Assembly: GCA_024867545.1 (NCBI GenBank) | Contig: JANFNE010000008.1 | Span: 806,001-870,000 of the forward strand | DNA: 64,000 nucleotides | Source: Phytopythium helicoides | Lineage: Eukaryota; Oomycota; Peronosporomycetes; Pythiales; Pythiaceae | Direction: 5' to 3' | Shown here: positions 19,744-30,198 of the stretch, one piece after another | Numbering within the stretch: position 1 is the first letter of the stretch | Layout of the letters: each line of letters begins with the position of its first letter | Made by a program: the position numbers and the translations under genes | Notes under the pieces: model-generated | What the model saw: only the letters and a program-made list of their open reading frames with translations | Database searches by the model: none | What the model was told of the DNA's origin: nothing

Positions 19744-21009
19744 ATGAGCAGCCAGCAGCGATCCGGCGGCGGCCTGGCGGCGTCCGTGAGCTCGGGCAGG
19801 GCCGTGCTCGGCGCCGCCAAGCACAAGAACTGGCGCGCCAACTACCTGCGCGCGCTCAACATCTACACGCCGGACGTGGACCTGGCGCGCGCTCGCGTGG
19901 TCGTGGACCCGCGCCAGCGTGGCAGGCCCGCGGGGGCGGTCGGAGGCGCGAATGCGGCGGCTGCAGGAGGGAGGAGGAGCCAGCTGAGGACCGCCGACGA
20001 GCCCGCGCGCAGGTCGGCGGCCAGCGAGAAGAGCAGCAGCAGCGGGAACAGGTCGGCCGTCAGCAGGCTGCTCGGCAGGAGAAGCACCACAAGTAGCAGC
20101 AATAACAACAGCCACGCGTCGCCGTCGCCGCCGGACGAGCACAAGGGCTCGTACGTCTTCGGCATGCGCTCGCACCTCTTCCGCGCGAGGAGGCCCGCGG
20201 CCAGGGGCGACGTGCTCGTGGTGGACCGCGTGTCGGCGCCCATCGAGATCCCGACGGCACAGACACCGACGCAGCACACGCCCATTGCGAGCGAGCGGAG
20301 AGACAGTAGGGCCAAGACGCCCATCGCGATGGCCGACGCAGACAGCCAGGCGCGATCGAACCGGCAGCAGCAGCTTCTGTCGTGGGAGGAGCCATCCGTC
20401 ATGCTCGGCGGCAGCAACGGCTGGCCGGTCGAGATTGACAAGCCCGGGCGACGACCAGACAAAAGCCTCCAGTTCGACTCGAGCGACCTGCCGTTTGTGG
20501 TCGGACGACGACCGCCGACCTACCCGACACAGCATTCATCCCACAGAGACGGGGGCGAGTACAGCAGAAGGTTCGACGGTACGGCACTCGGCCGCCACTG
20601 TCGGGTCGGCATCCCAGAGGAAGAGTGCGACGAGACAGAGGACGACGAGACAGAGGACCTGGATAGAGCAGACGACAGCCGCGATGACCAAGAGGATGAG
20701 AGCGAAGAGGAGGATGACATATTTAAGATGGACGAGTTGGAAGACTCGACGCGGCCAAAGCTCAAGAAGAAGAGCTCTTTCAGGGCGTTCGGCGACGGAG
20801 AGAACAGAGCGAGCTACAGCTCCTTGGGGGCCGGTCGGCGGCGAGGATCGCTGCCGGCTCCGGCTAGCACGATGCGCGGGAACCAGGACAACCCGGACGA
20901 GTACCGCACGCTGTCCGAGTCGTTTGTCCCTCCGCATCAAATGGTCGAGCGCGACTGCTTCTCGCTGGGCCTGCGGGACGAGCTCAAGCGGAGGCCCCTG
21001 CGCACGTAA
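19744..21009 (+). CDS. Disordered acidic/basic protein, conserved-looking C-terminus
   Basis: 421 aa, mostly low complexity. Ser/Asn-rich and Arg-rich segments (about 90-125) precede an acidic block at about 295-335 (EEECDETEDDETEDLD). The C-terminus is more ordered (SFVPPHQMVERDCFSLGLRD). That C-terminal motif, containing VPPHQMVER, looks like a docking or conserved tail, but I cannot name the family. There is no signal peptide, TM segment or enzymatic motif. It stands alone between cyclase genes A and B, on the plus strand. Confidence 0.6.
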   Translation: MSSQQRSGGGLAASVSSGRAVLGAAKHKNWRANYLRALNIYTPDVDLARARVVVDPRQRGRPAGAVGGANAAAAGGRRSQLRTADEPARRSAASEKSSSSGNRSAVSRLLGRRSTTSSSNNNSHASPSPPDEHKGSYVFGMRSHLFRARRPAARGDVLVVDRVSAPIEIPTAQTPTQHTPIASERRDSRAKTPIAMADADSQARSNRQQQLLSWEEPSVMLGGSNGWPVEIDKPGRRPDKSLQFDSSDLPFVVGRRPPTYPTQHSSHRDGGEYSRRFDGTALGRHCRVGIPEEECDETEDDETEDLDRADDSRDDQEDESEEEDDIFKMDELEDSTRPKLKKKSSFRAFGDGENRASYSSLGAGRRRGSLPAPASTMRGNQDNPDEYRTLSESFVPPHQMVERDCFSLGLRDELKRRPLRT

Positions 21010-21649
21010 TTTAGCACCATGTTGGACGAACGACGCTAGCAAGCACTAGGTGGATGATTGGTAGGGTAGGTAGGGTAGGTAGGACGTGACGTTGACTATG
21101 AACGTGGCGAAATGCTGGTCGACCAGCCTGAGCGTAGATATGTTCGGATCAGTCTCTCGTTGTCGTCGGTGGCAATCCACTCGGCGTTCCTCGCCTCCTT
21201 CCATCGATTCGAGGCGTTCGGGTCGTTCGTAGGCATCAGATTGAAGCTCGACCAGCAAATCTCGAGAAGGTCAGAGTAGCCAGCGGCAGGAGTCAGCACC
21301 AGCGTGGCACCGTCCCGGAGCTGCTGGGCTTGTACTGTGTCACTGCAACGAGTGGCAGGTGGCAACACACGGCAGCTGGCCGCAATTTCGACACGAAAAA
21401 TTGGCAGTGCGCCCACCTCGCGCCGTCATGTGACGGCTGAGAAGCCCTGGGCCATCCGGCGCGTGTGTCTCGCTCCAGTTGGCGCACCGCCTAGCCTCGG
21501 TCTCCTGTTTTGTTGTATCTCGACCGGTTATTGCCGCCCGCCTCCAGCGTCGATTACTTTCGTTTCCGGTCTCTCGCTGCGCGATTTCCTCGTGTTGATC
21601 GCCGGCGAATCGCTGATCTGCCACCGCTCGAGCGGCGCCGCGGCCCAGC
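21010..21649. other. Intergenic region with short minisatellite
   Basis: No gene seen. A GGTAGGGTA-type tandem repeat sits at 21060-21083, just after the stop of 19744-21009. The rest is the upstream region of cyclase gene B. Confidence 0.4.
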
Positions 21650-23536
21650 ATGCTCTGGACGCCGCTCGCCGCGGTCACAATGGGCCTCTCCGCAATCAGC
21701 GCCGTGCTCATGACCATCAAGCTCGCACGCGGCTGGGACGTCCGCGTTTCGAGTGTGCGCTGGCTATTCGTGCTCTTCTTCGCCTATTTGGCGCTGTACG
21801 CCATTGCGCGGTGCGTGCACTACGTCTGGGTCATCCTGCTGCCCGCAAGCAAGTTCGTCGACGGCGTCAATGCCAACCCGCTGAGCTACTCGGAGCTCGA
21901 CCAGCTCGGCATCTACGCCATGCTCGACATCAACGCCGCTCGCACACCAACACTCACTGCCATTTTGTGTATCTGCGACGTCATGCACTTTGGCACGGCG
22001 TTCTGGGTGCTCCCGCTCACATACGAGCTGGCCAACATCGCGGCCAAATCGATGGACAGGGGCGTTGTGCGCGAAAAGAGGAGAATCATGTTGTACGCGT
22101 TTGTAGGCCACGCCCTGATCGCCGTTTTCCTCGTTGTCGAGATCGTTATTGCCGCTCAGCATGGCGGATACTCGTTGCACAGCTACAGGCTCATGTTGGC
22201 CATCTACCTCATGCAGATCGTCACGCTGTTCTACATGGTCACACTGCTGATGCGCCTCAAACGAACGGGTCGCGATGTTGAGCCGATCCACGGGCACTTC
22301 GAGGTCTCTCCAGTCTACATGCGGCTCAAGCGCATCATGTACGTATTTGCCATCCTGAGGCGTGATCGCCTTCGACAAAAGGCTGACAGTTGATTGCTGT
22401 GTCACGACAGGCTCGTGTACCTCGTCTTCGCTCTACAGTTCGAGGTTGCGTCGCTCTACGCGTACGTGTCAAATACGCTCAACGACGTCATCCTACACTT
22501 CATTGCCGTCAGCCAGATTGTGTACAACGCCACGGGGCTCATGCTCGCAATCGTCACGGGGTGCAGCTTGCCATGTGTCCTACGATTCTGCGCGTTCGCC
22601 ATCCCAGACGACGTCGAGTTGGAGCTCGTGACACGAATGAACAAGTTTGGGACGCCGTGCGCCACGCCAAATGAGTGTACCTCGGAACTTCCTCCTGTGA
22701 GTGCTCTTCGTAATACCTCGATGATCCACAGCCACGCTCCTCCGCCCGTGATCAACCCCGTGTTCGTTGTGACCGATATTGAATCTTCGAGCTCGCTATG
22801 GGCGATTGGGGACGGACGAGTGATGCAGCAAGCCATCGAAGTGCACGATGACGTACTGCGATCACTGCTTGCAGTGCACCGCGGATACGAGATCACGACC
22901 GCGGGCGATTCTTTCCAGTTGGCATTCCACACGATCCGAGAGGCAGTTTCGTATTGCTTGGCCGTTCAACTCAAGCTTCTCACAGCCAAGTGGCCTCCGG
23001 GGCTAAGTGGTTTAGTTCCCGCGACGCGAAAGCAGCGCACTGGAGCTCGTCTACTCTTCCGAGGGCTTCGAGTCCGAATGGGAATTCACGACGCAATGGG
23101 GTCAGATGGGCCGCTCGTCACTAGAGTTCATGCAGTGACTGGCAAGATGACATACACTGGCGCGTCCGAGGTCATTGCGGCCGAAGTGAGCGATTTGGCT
23201 GCTGGCGGACAAATCCTAGTCACCAAGAGAATCGCCGACTGGCTGCTGACCAACAAGCAGATCGTTCGTATGGACTACTCGGTGCATTTCTTGTGCAATT
23301 ATGCACTGCCTCAAGTCGACGCGCACCTCGAGATCTCACAAGTTGTGCCTGATGAACTTGGACGTCGTATCAAGGTGTTTGGCGCTGATCCAACAAACCG
23401 CTTTGGTGGGGAATTTATTGAAGACGACGGCGATGATTTTGATGCGTGCTACACACCGTCAGATGGCGCGCACTCGGCTCGGGAAAGCATATCGAGTATC
23501 GAGACGATCAGCGCTTCACTCCACGACCGCGTTTGA
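21650..23536 (+). CDS. 7TM receptor fused to class III cyclase-like domain (B)
   Basis: Exons 21650-22338 and 22411-23536 (72-nt GTACGT...ACAG intron) give 604 aa. TM1 is at about 5-25, TM2 37-65, TM3 about 100-127, TM4 about 145-167, TM5 about 183-205, TM6 about 226-250 and TM7 about 260-288, then a GCSLPCVLRF motif shared by all paralogues. The cyclase-like domain spans about 345-520. Metal Asp352 (VVTDIESS) and Asp396 (AGDSF) are kept. The Lys expected four residues before Asp396 is Thr392. Asn and Arg of the transition-state pair align with Val484 and Glu488. The 7TM plus catalytic-domain layout matches the oomycete GPCR-bigram concept. It is the most intact plus-strand copy. Ligand and activity are unknown. 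Confidence 0.85.
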
Positions 23537-23802
23537 TTTTTTTTTCTGCGCGTCGAGAAGTCGTTTACGTCGTGATGCGTTCGCACTGCTCCATGGCAGA
23601 GGTAACGCCTCCTGAGGAACTGGGCGTTCTCAGCCGTCGAGTGCCATCTCGATCATTTTAGAGCTAGCGAGGCGAAACCGCATGCTAGGTTTCTTCTGTA
23701 GTAGAGTGTACAATAAAATCCGAGATAAGTTATTTTCGCAATGCTCGCAACCGCTGCTGCTGCTGCTGCGCCTCCAACTTTCTTCAGTTAAATCGAGAAG
23801 GC

Positions 23803-25603
23803 ATGCTTTACACCCCGCTGGCACTCGGCACAGGCCGCGTGCTCGAGCATTGCCTCGGCGCTTATGGTCGTCAAGTTCTGCCGCGACTGGCGCGTGGGAG
23901 GCTCCAGCGTTCGATGGCTTTTCACTCTCTTCTTCGGCTACCTGTGGGTCTACATCACGATGCGCGCAGTTTACTATTGCTGGCTCATGGAGCTGCTGCT
24001 CAACCCCGAGTCGATCCTCGACAAGACGCCGGCCAGCGGCGCCATTTCTCTCAGCAAGCTCGATCGACTCGGCATACACGCAATTCTCTACCTCACTGGC
24101 TCGACAGATAGCTGGATCATGCCGATCGTCGCAATCGGAGATACGGCACACTTTGGAGCGACGGTGTGGGTATTCCCTCTCATTTACGAGCTCTCCAAGC
24201 TCGTCAAACGTGCCATGGATCGCGGTGTCGAGAATGAAGAGGCCAAGATTCGTGTCTACGCGTGCGTCGGTCATTGCTTCGTTACGTTGTTTGCGCTCGC
24301 AGAGGTTGTGGTCGCCATCACGACAAGTGGGTACTCCAAGTACGCCCATGTACCTTGCTGCTAAGCCGTCACCTACTTCAGATGTGTGTGCTGTTGTACA
24401 TGGTCGCGACTTTGATTCTACTCAAGCACAAAGGTCGCAACAAAGAGGCTATCCACGGCCAATTTGTCGCGTCGCCGCTCTACCAGCGCCTCAAGTGGAT
24501 GATGTAAGCTCTCTCTTTTGCTGCCCAACTCTGTTTTTCACAGGATGCTAACATCACTTTCTCTACTCCAGGCTAGTATACGCGGTGTTCGCGTTCCAGT
24601 TCAACCTCACAGCTCTTATCATATTTGTCTCGCCCGACAACTTGGTGGCTCAAAAGTGCCTCGGCACGAGCGTTGTCATCTACAACGCAACTGTATTTGC
24701 GCTCGCAGTTGTGACCGGCTGCAGCCTTCCGTGCGTGCTCAGGTGCTGTCGGTGGTGCATTCCAGCTGAATCTGGAAATCGAGCCAAACTGCTGGGCTCG
24801 TCCGATCCCGTACATGATGTGCGTTACTCCTGCAGCCAGCAACGCCGCTCCCACAATTCGGCCAGTGTTTGTGTTCACGGACATCGAGTCGTCAAGCGCA
24901 CTCTGGGCCATCGGAGACGGAAGAACCATGCAAAAAGCCGTCCAGATTCATGATGACATCCTGCGATCCGCACTCACCAAACACAGAGGATACGAGATCA
25001 CCACTGCAGGAGACTCCTTCCAACTCGCCTTCCACACCATCCGAGAAGCAGCCGCCTACTGCCTCGACGTCCAAATGAAGTTGCTGACTGCCGAGTGGCC
25101 CAAGGAGCTGCACGGACTCGTGCCAGCCACCTCCAAGGAGCGTCAAGGCGCATCGGTATTTGTTTCGCGGGTTGCGCGTTCGCATGGGAATCCACGATGC
25201 GAATGAGTGTGAGGGAGCACTCGTCGTGGATGTGCACGCCGTGACGGGGAAGACGACGTATACGGGTGCGTCGGAGGTGATTGCGAGCACTGTCGGGGAC
25301 GCTGGAGCTGGTGGTCAGATCGTGGTGACTCGTCGCGTGGCGGAGTGGCTGGAGCAGAATCGCGATTTGATGTCGGAGCGGTTCGAGGTGGATTGGCTGG
25401 CGTCGCTGGAGATCCCGCAGGTGAGCATCAATGTGGAGCTGTGCCAGCTCCTGTCTCTCAAGCTCCTCGCTCGGAACCGGTTCTTCCCCGCCGTGGACCC
25501 GCGCCGAACCGCGAGTTCAAGCCGGCTCGAGTCGTCAACAACCCCGCACCGCCGCCGCCGGCACCTCCGCGTCGACCGGATCTCGCCGCTCGCCATGGTC
25601 TGA
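23803..25603 (+). pseudogene. 7TM-cyclase paralogue C, multiply frameshifted
   Basis: Homologous to B and D along its length but not readable in one frame. I see shifts near 23830-23863 (one extra base relative to D), near 24345-24385 (at least two indels after SKYAH), near 24800-24840, and an extra A at 25145/25146 (GTCAAGG against GTCAGG in D). The conserved intron site is present around 24504-24571. The cyclase part from 24868 to 25437 is almost identical to D, while the flanks are much more diverged. The last frame runs into unrelated Arg-rich residues and stops at 25603. This is a pseudogene on present evidence; sequencing indels are unlikely to explain so many. Confidence 0.85.
24868..25437 (+). 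repeat. Near-identical cyclase tract shared by C and D (copy in C)
   Basis: 570 nt matching 27024-27592 with only a handful of differences, one of them the frameshifting extra A. It starts at TTTGTGTTCAC and stops abruptly at AATGTGGA. The upstream 7TM parts are clearly more diverged. Confidence 0.85.
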
Positions 25604-25944
25604 AGCTCGGGCAGCGTGGCGTGCCGCTCCCAAGTGATCCACGCGCAGGTTCAAATGTGAGTCGCCAGCGGCGCATCCCCATCCCACCCTCTGTCAAATC
25701 GTGTCGCTGTCTCCCCACACCCTCGGGGTGATGATGATCGCCGCGCCGCCAAAACTCGCAAACTCCCCCACGCCCCGCGCCGTTTACGCGCGAGAAGAGC
25801 AGACGCGGCCCCGCCCCAAGCCGCCGACGCTCGCCGCGTCGCTTCACCTCGCCTTCTTCGCCTCCAGCAAGTCGCCCGTTGCGGCGGAACTTTCCTTGGT
25901 AACGGGCGCATTAGTCGATCGATCGCCTCCTCCGCCCCGCGGCC

Positions 25945-27761
25945 ATGCTGTACGCGCCGCTGGCGCTCGGCACTGCGACATGCTCGGCCGTCGGCGCCGC
26001 GCTCATGGTCTTCAAGTTCTGCCGCGACTGGGATATTCGCGTGCGCGTGTCGAGCGTGCGGTGGCTGTTCACCGTCTTCTTCGTCTACCTGCTCGCCTAC
26101 ACGCTCTCCCGAGTCGTCTACTACTGCTGGCTCGTCGACTTCCTCGCCGGTGCAGACCCGGACGTGCTCATTGTCGGCGAGACCGAGCGCTTCACGGTCG
26201 GCGAGATCGACCGCCTCACGATTCACGCGCTCGTGCACCTCGACAACTCGGGCACCTGAGTGGCTCGTCATCATCGTCGTGGTCGGCGACATCGCGCTCT
26301 TCGCATCCTCCCTATGGGTCTTCGCGCTCGTGTACGAGCTCTCCAAGCTGCTATCGCTCACCATGGACCGCGGCGCAGCAAGTGAGCGAGCCAAGATCCG
26401 CACCTACACGTGGATTGGGCATGGGTGCATCGCCGTCTTCGCCGCTGTCGAGCTCCTCTTCGCGCTGCTCTTCCCGGGCTACTCGGTCTACTCGCACGCG
26501 CTATTGCTCCTCATCTACCTCATGCAGATAGCGTCGCTCGTCTACATGGTCGTGAACGTCGTCGGGCTCAAGTGGAAGGGACGAGACAAAGAGTCCATCC
26601 ACGGCCAGTTTGTCGCATCGCCAATCTACCGCCGCCTCAAGTGTATCATGTGCGTGCAGAAGGCGCTATTGTAGTCGCTTTGTAAGCTAACGGAATGCTC
26701 TCGTGTCGCCAAACAGGGTCGTCTACGCCGTCTTCGCGCTTGAGTTCCAGATCAGCTCGCTCATTCTGTATACGACGTCGACCCACAACCGAATCAAACT
26801 CGAATATCTAGGCGCGAGTGCGATCATATACACGTCGACGGGCCTGGCACTCGCGGTCGTCACCGGCTGCAGCTTGAGCTGCGTCTTGAAAGCTTTCCCG
26901 TTTCTTGTACCGAAGGCACTGCACAGCCACATGGAAATCCTCATTGACGATGCAGCTTTCGCCGAAGGAGCTGCGCCGATTACCGGCACATTTGAGCGCG
27001 TGGGGCCATGGGTGAACCCCGTCTTTGTGTTCACAGACATCGAGTCGTCAAGCGCACTCTGGGCCGTCGGAGACGGAAGAACCATGCAAAAAGCCGTCCA
27101 GATTCATGATGACATCCTGCGATCCGCACTCACCAAACACAGAGGATACGAGATCACCACTGCAGGAGACTCCTTCCAACTCGCCTTCCACACCATCCGA
27201 GAAGCAGCCGCCTACTGCCTTGACGTCCAATTGAAGTTGCTGACCGCCGAGTGGCCCAAGGAACTGCACGGACTCGTGCCAGCCACCTCCAAGGAGCGTC
27301 AGGCGCATCGGTATTTGTTTCGCGGATTGCGCGTTCGCATGGGAATCCATGATGCGAATGAGTGTGAGGGAGCTCTCGTCGTGGATGTGCACGCCGTGAC
27401 GGGGAAGACGACGTATACGGGTGCGTCGGAGGTGATTGCGAGCACTGTCGGGGACGCTGGAGCTGGTGGTCAGATCGTGGTGACTCGTCGCGTGGCGGAG
27501 TGGCTGGAGCAGAATCGCGATTTGATGTCGGAGCGGTTCGAGGTGGATTGGCTGGCGTCGCTGGAGATCCCGCAGGTGAACATCAATGTGGATTTGTTTC
27601 AAATCCTCCTCACACAAATGCGTGGGCGGAAGCATCTCTTCAAACAAATCGAAATCAAGCGCGAGCCCAATCGGATCAGCCCTGCGAGACCAACGCAGTC
27701 GACGAGTGGAGAAACGTGGAGCAGCAGCACGCAATTTCCCATAGTCGTCGGCTTCTCCTGA
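25945..27761 (+). pseudogene. 7TM-cyclase paralogue D, one frameshift
   Basis: Exon 1 25945-26649, intron 26650-26716 (67 nt, GTGCGT...ACAG), exon 2 26717-27761. The sequence reads well except at 26258-26260, where ACCTGAGTGG has one base more than its paralogues allow. Dropping the T would restore TM3 (EWLVIIVVVGD). As it stands, translation stops after about 104 residues. Everything downstream, including the RLKCIM splice junction, TM6-7, metal Asp motifs FTDIESS and AGDSF, and the family C-terminus, is intact. That suggests a very young lesion, a polymorphism or a base-call error. The transition-state Asn/Arg are replaced (GASEVIAST), as in the paralogues. Confidence 0.7.
27024..27592 (+). 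repeat. Near-identical cyclase tract shared by C and D (copy in D)
   Basis: 569-nt counterpart of 24868-25437. It encodes most of the catalytic-like domain, from FVFTDIESS to about the VNINV segment. Confidence 0.85.
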
Positions 27762-27914
27762 CGGGAGTGGCGACGTACGTTGGAGTGTACGACCCGAGTC
27801 AATGGACCAAATCCTTCCCATCGTGTAGTCTAACCAAGTCCAGTAGAAGGCATGTAGTCTAGTCATGGCGCACGTAATAAATTAAAGTTGGGAGTATTTA
27901 TTCCAGAGTTATCA

Positions 27915-29742
27915 TCAACACGAAACGTGTGAGAGTCCGTCGCTGAAGCTGTTGGTCGGGATCGTGCTGCAGAGTGAGGCTTCCAAGTACGACACTCTGC
28001 TGTATCGCTGACTTGCACGCTCGCCTCTATCCAGGATATTCCGGTTGGAAAAGAAGCGCGCACGCTGGTTGAGTCGCCGTGGGAGAATTTGGAACAACTC
28101 CACGGACAGAACAGAGTGGGGAACCTGGTATTCGCCGACGCGGTCCATAGTCGTGGGCGTTTCCAGCACCCAGTCGTTCGCTTCAAGCCAGTGGGCTACT
28201 CTGTGGGAGACCAAGATTTGCCCGCCAGCGCCTAGATTCCCGATTTCATTCGCGATCTCGAATGATGCGCCGGAATAGGTCGTTTTCCCTGTAACTGCGT
28301 GAACGCCGATTATCATTGGTCCTTCAGAGGTGGTGCTCGTGTCATGGATGCCTATTCTGACCCGAAGGCCGCTGAAAAGAGTTTTATGTGGGAGTATGCG
28401 TTCCACTTTCGTTGCAGGGACAAGTCCATGGAGCTCTTTTGGCCACTTGGCCACCAAGAGCTCCAATTGCACAGCGAGCGAATACTCGATAGCTTCTCGA
28501 ATCGTGTGGAACGCGAGTTGAAACGAATCGCCAGCAGTTGTGATCTCATACCCGCGATACTTGGCAAGCAAAGCACGAATGATCTCGTCGTGCATTTCTA
28601 CTGCTCGTTGCATCACAAGCCCGTCGTCGATGGCCCAAAGCGCACTGGAAGACTCAATGTCCGTGATGACAAAGACCGGATTTGCCAGCGGTGGTGATCC
28701 GCTGTGGCTTCGAATCGGCGTGAGCGATCTGGCTGCTGATTGGAGTAAGACTTCCTCACCACCACTCAGTTCAAGTAGTTGCGCTTCAACATCTTCGGGA
28801 AAACAACACGATCCGAAGCGAAGAACGCATGGTAGACTGCATCCCGTGATGAGCGCTAGCGCAAAGCCCGTCGAGTTGTAGACGATCTGGCTCACGGCGA
28901 TGAACGTGAACAAGGCTGGGTCGGTCGGCGTTCTCCAATACAACGAGAGCGAAGAAACCTCGTACTGAAACGCGAACAGGGCATACACCAACCTATCATC
29001 CACGAACGCCTCGATCAAAAAGGTGACAACCACGGAAATCTACAGTTGTGAGAACGTACATGATTCGCTTGAGGCGTCGGTAGACGGGTGATGCCTCAAA
29101 GTGGCCGTGCACGACTTCAATGTTTCGGCCTTTCCATCTCAGCGAGAGCAGCACCACGGCCATGTATGCGAGCGTGATCATTTGCATGACGTAGATGGCG
29201 AGCACAAGTCTGTACGCCGAAATGGAGTAGCCCCCGTTCCTTGCCGCAATCACGACTTGCGCGACGAGGAATCCAGCGATCAGAACGTGACCTGCAAGCG
29301 TGTAGAGCCTCATCTGGCGCTGCTCCTTCTCCACTCCGCGGTCCATGTTCTTGGCGGCGATCTGCGCAAGCTCGTAGGTAAGGGGGAGCACCCAGAAGGC
29401 GGCTCCGAGGTGCACGGCATCGCAAAAGCACAATAAGGCCGTTACCCAGGTTTTCTTGACGGCCGAGAGGTAAATCGACATGTAGATGCCGAGCTGGTCG
29501 AGCTCTGTCTTGGTCATCGACTCATTGACGGCGATGATGTCGTCCGACGGCAGCGAGAGCAGCCACGCGTACTGCACGACTCGCCCTGTGGTGTAGAGCC
29601 AAACGTACACGAAGAAAAGCAGGAAAAGCCAGCGAACGCTCGAAAGCCGCACGTCCCAGTCTCGCCAGAGCTTGACCGCGATGAGAAAGCAGCCGACGCT
29701 CGAGAGCGTCACGGCCGCCATGGCGAACGCGGTCCAGATCAT
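27915..29742 (-). CDS. 7TM receptor fused to class III cyclase-like domain (E)
   Basis: Exons 29742-29060 and 28992-27915, with a 67-nt GTACGT...GATAG intron at the same place as in A, B and D; 586 aa. Seven hydrophobic segments are followed by PVFVITDIESSSALW and TTAGDSFQLAF, so the metal-binding Asp pair is kept. The transition-state region reads YSGASFEIANEIGN, putting Glu where Asn and Arg are expected. It is the most divergent copy at that site. The loop carrying ERILPHK differs from the others, and the C-terminus is unique. It is convergent with D (153 nt between stops) and divergent from the channel pseudogene at 30199. Confidence 0.85.
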
Positions 29743-30198
29743 CGAGCCCGCAGAACACTCCTCCGTTCGTCGACAAACAATCGATGCAGGACGCCCAGCG
29801 GCCTGTCATGGAGAGATGAGTGTTTCTTTGCACCCCGGTGACATGTTGGCCACGGCCACTGTTATGTATCGCAGATCCCCGGGCACTGACTGACTGCCAG
29901 GCAGTCCTGGCTGAGACGGTTTCTCAGCCTGCATGGGGATCTGCCGCCCCCTTCGATCACCAAGACCAAATGCAAGGTTTCCGCAGGCCCAACATGCTGA
30001 CGTGGCAATCAATTGGTTGCAGCTGGTCGTGTCGTCTGGACTCGGCTCAGGTGCTTTGGCCAGGCGTTTCAATTCATTTTGAGCCTGGCCGCTTTGCCCA
30101 GAACGGGAGGGATATTTCGGGGACCGGTTGGTGTTGTCTCGGTCCTCAGATGCATCACAACTTTGCCTTGGACGACACGAGCAAGAAGAGCAACGTCG

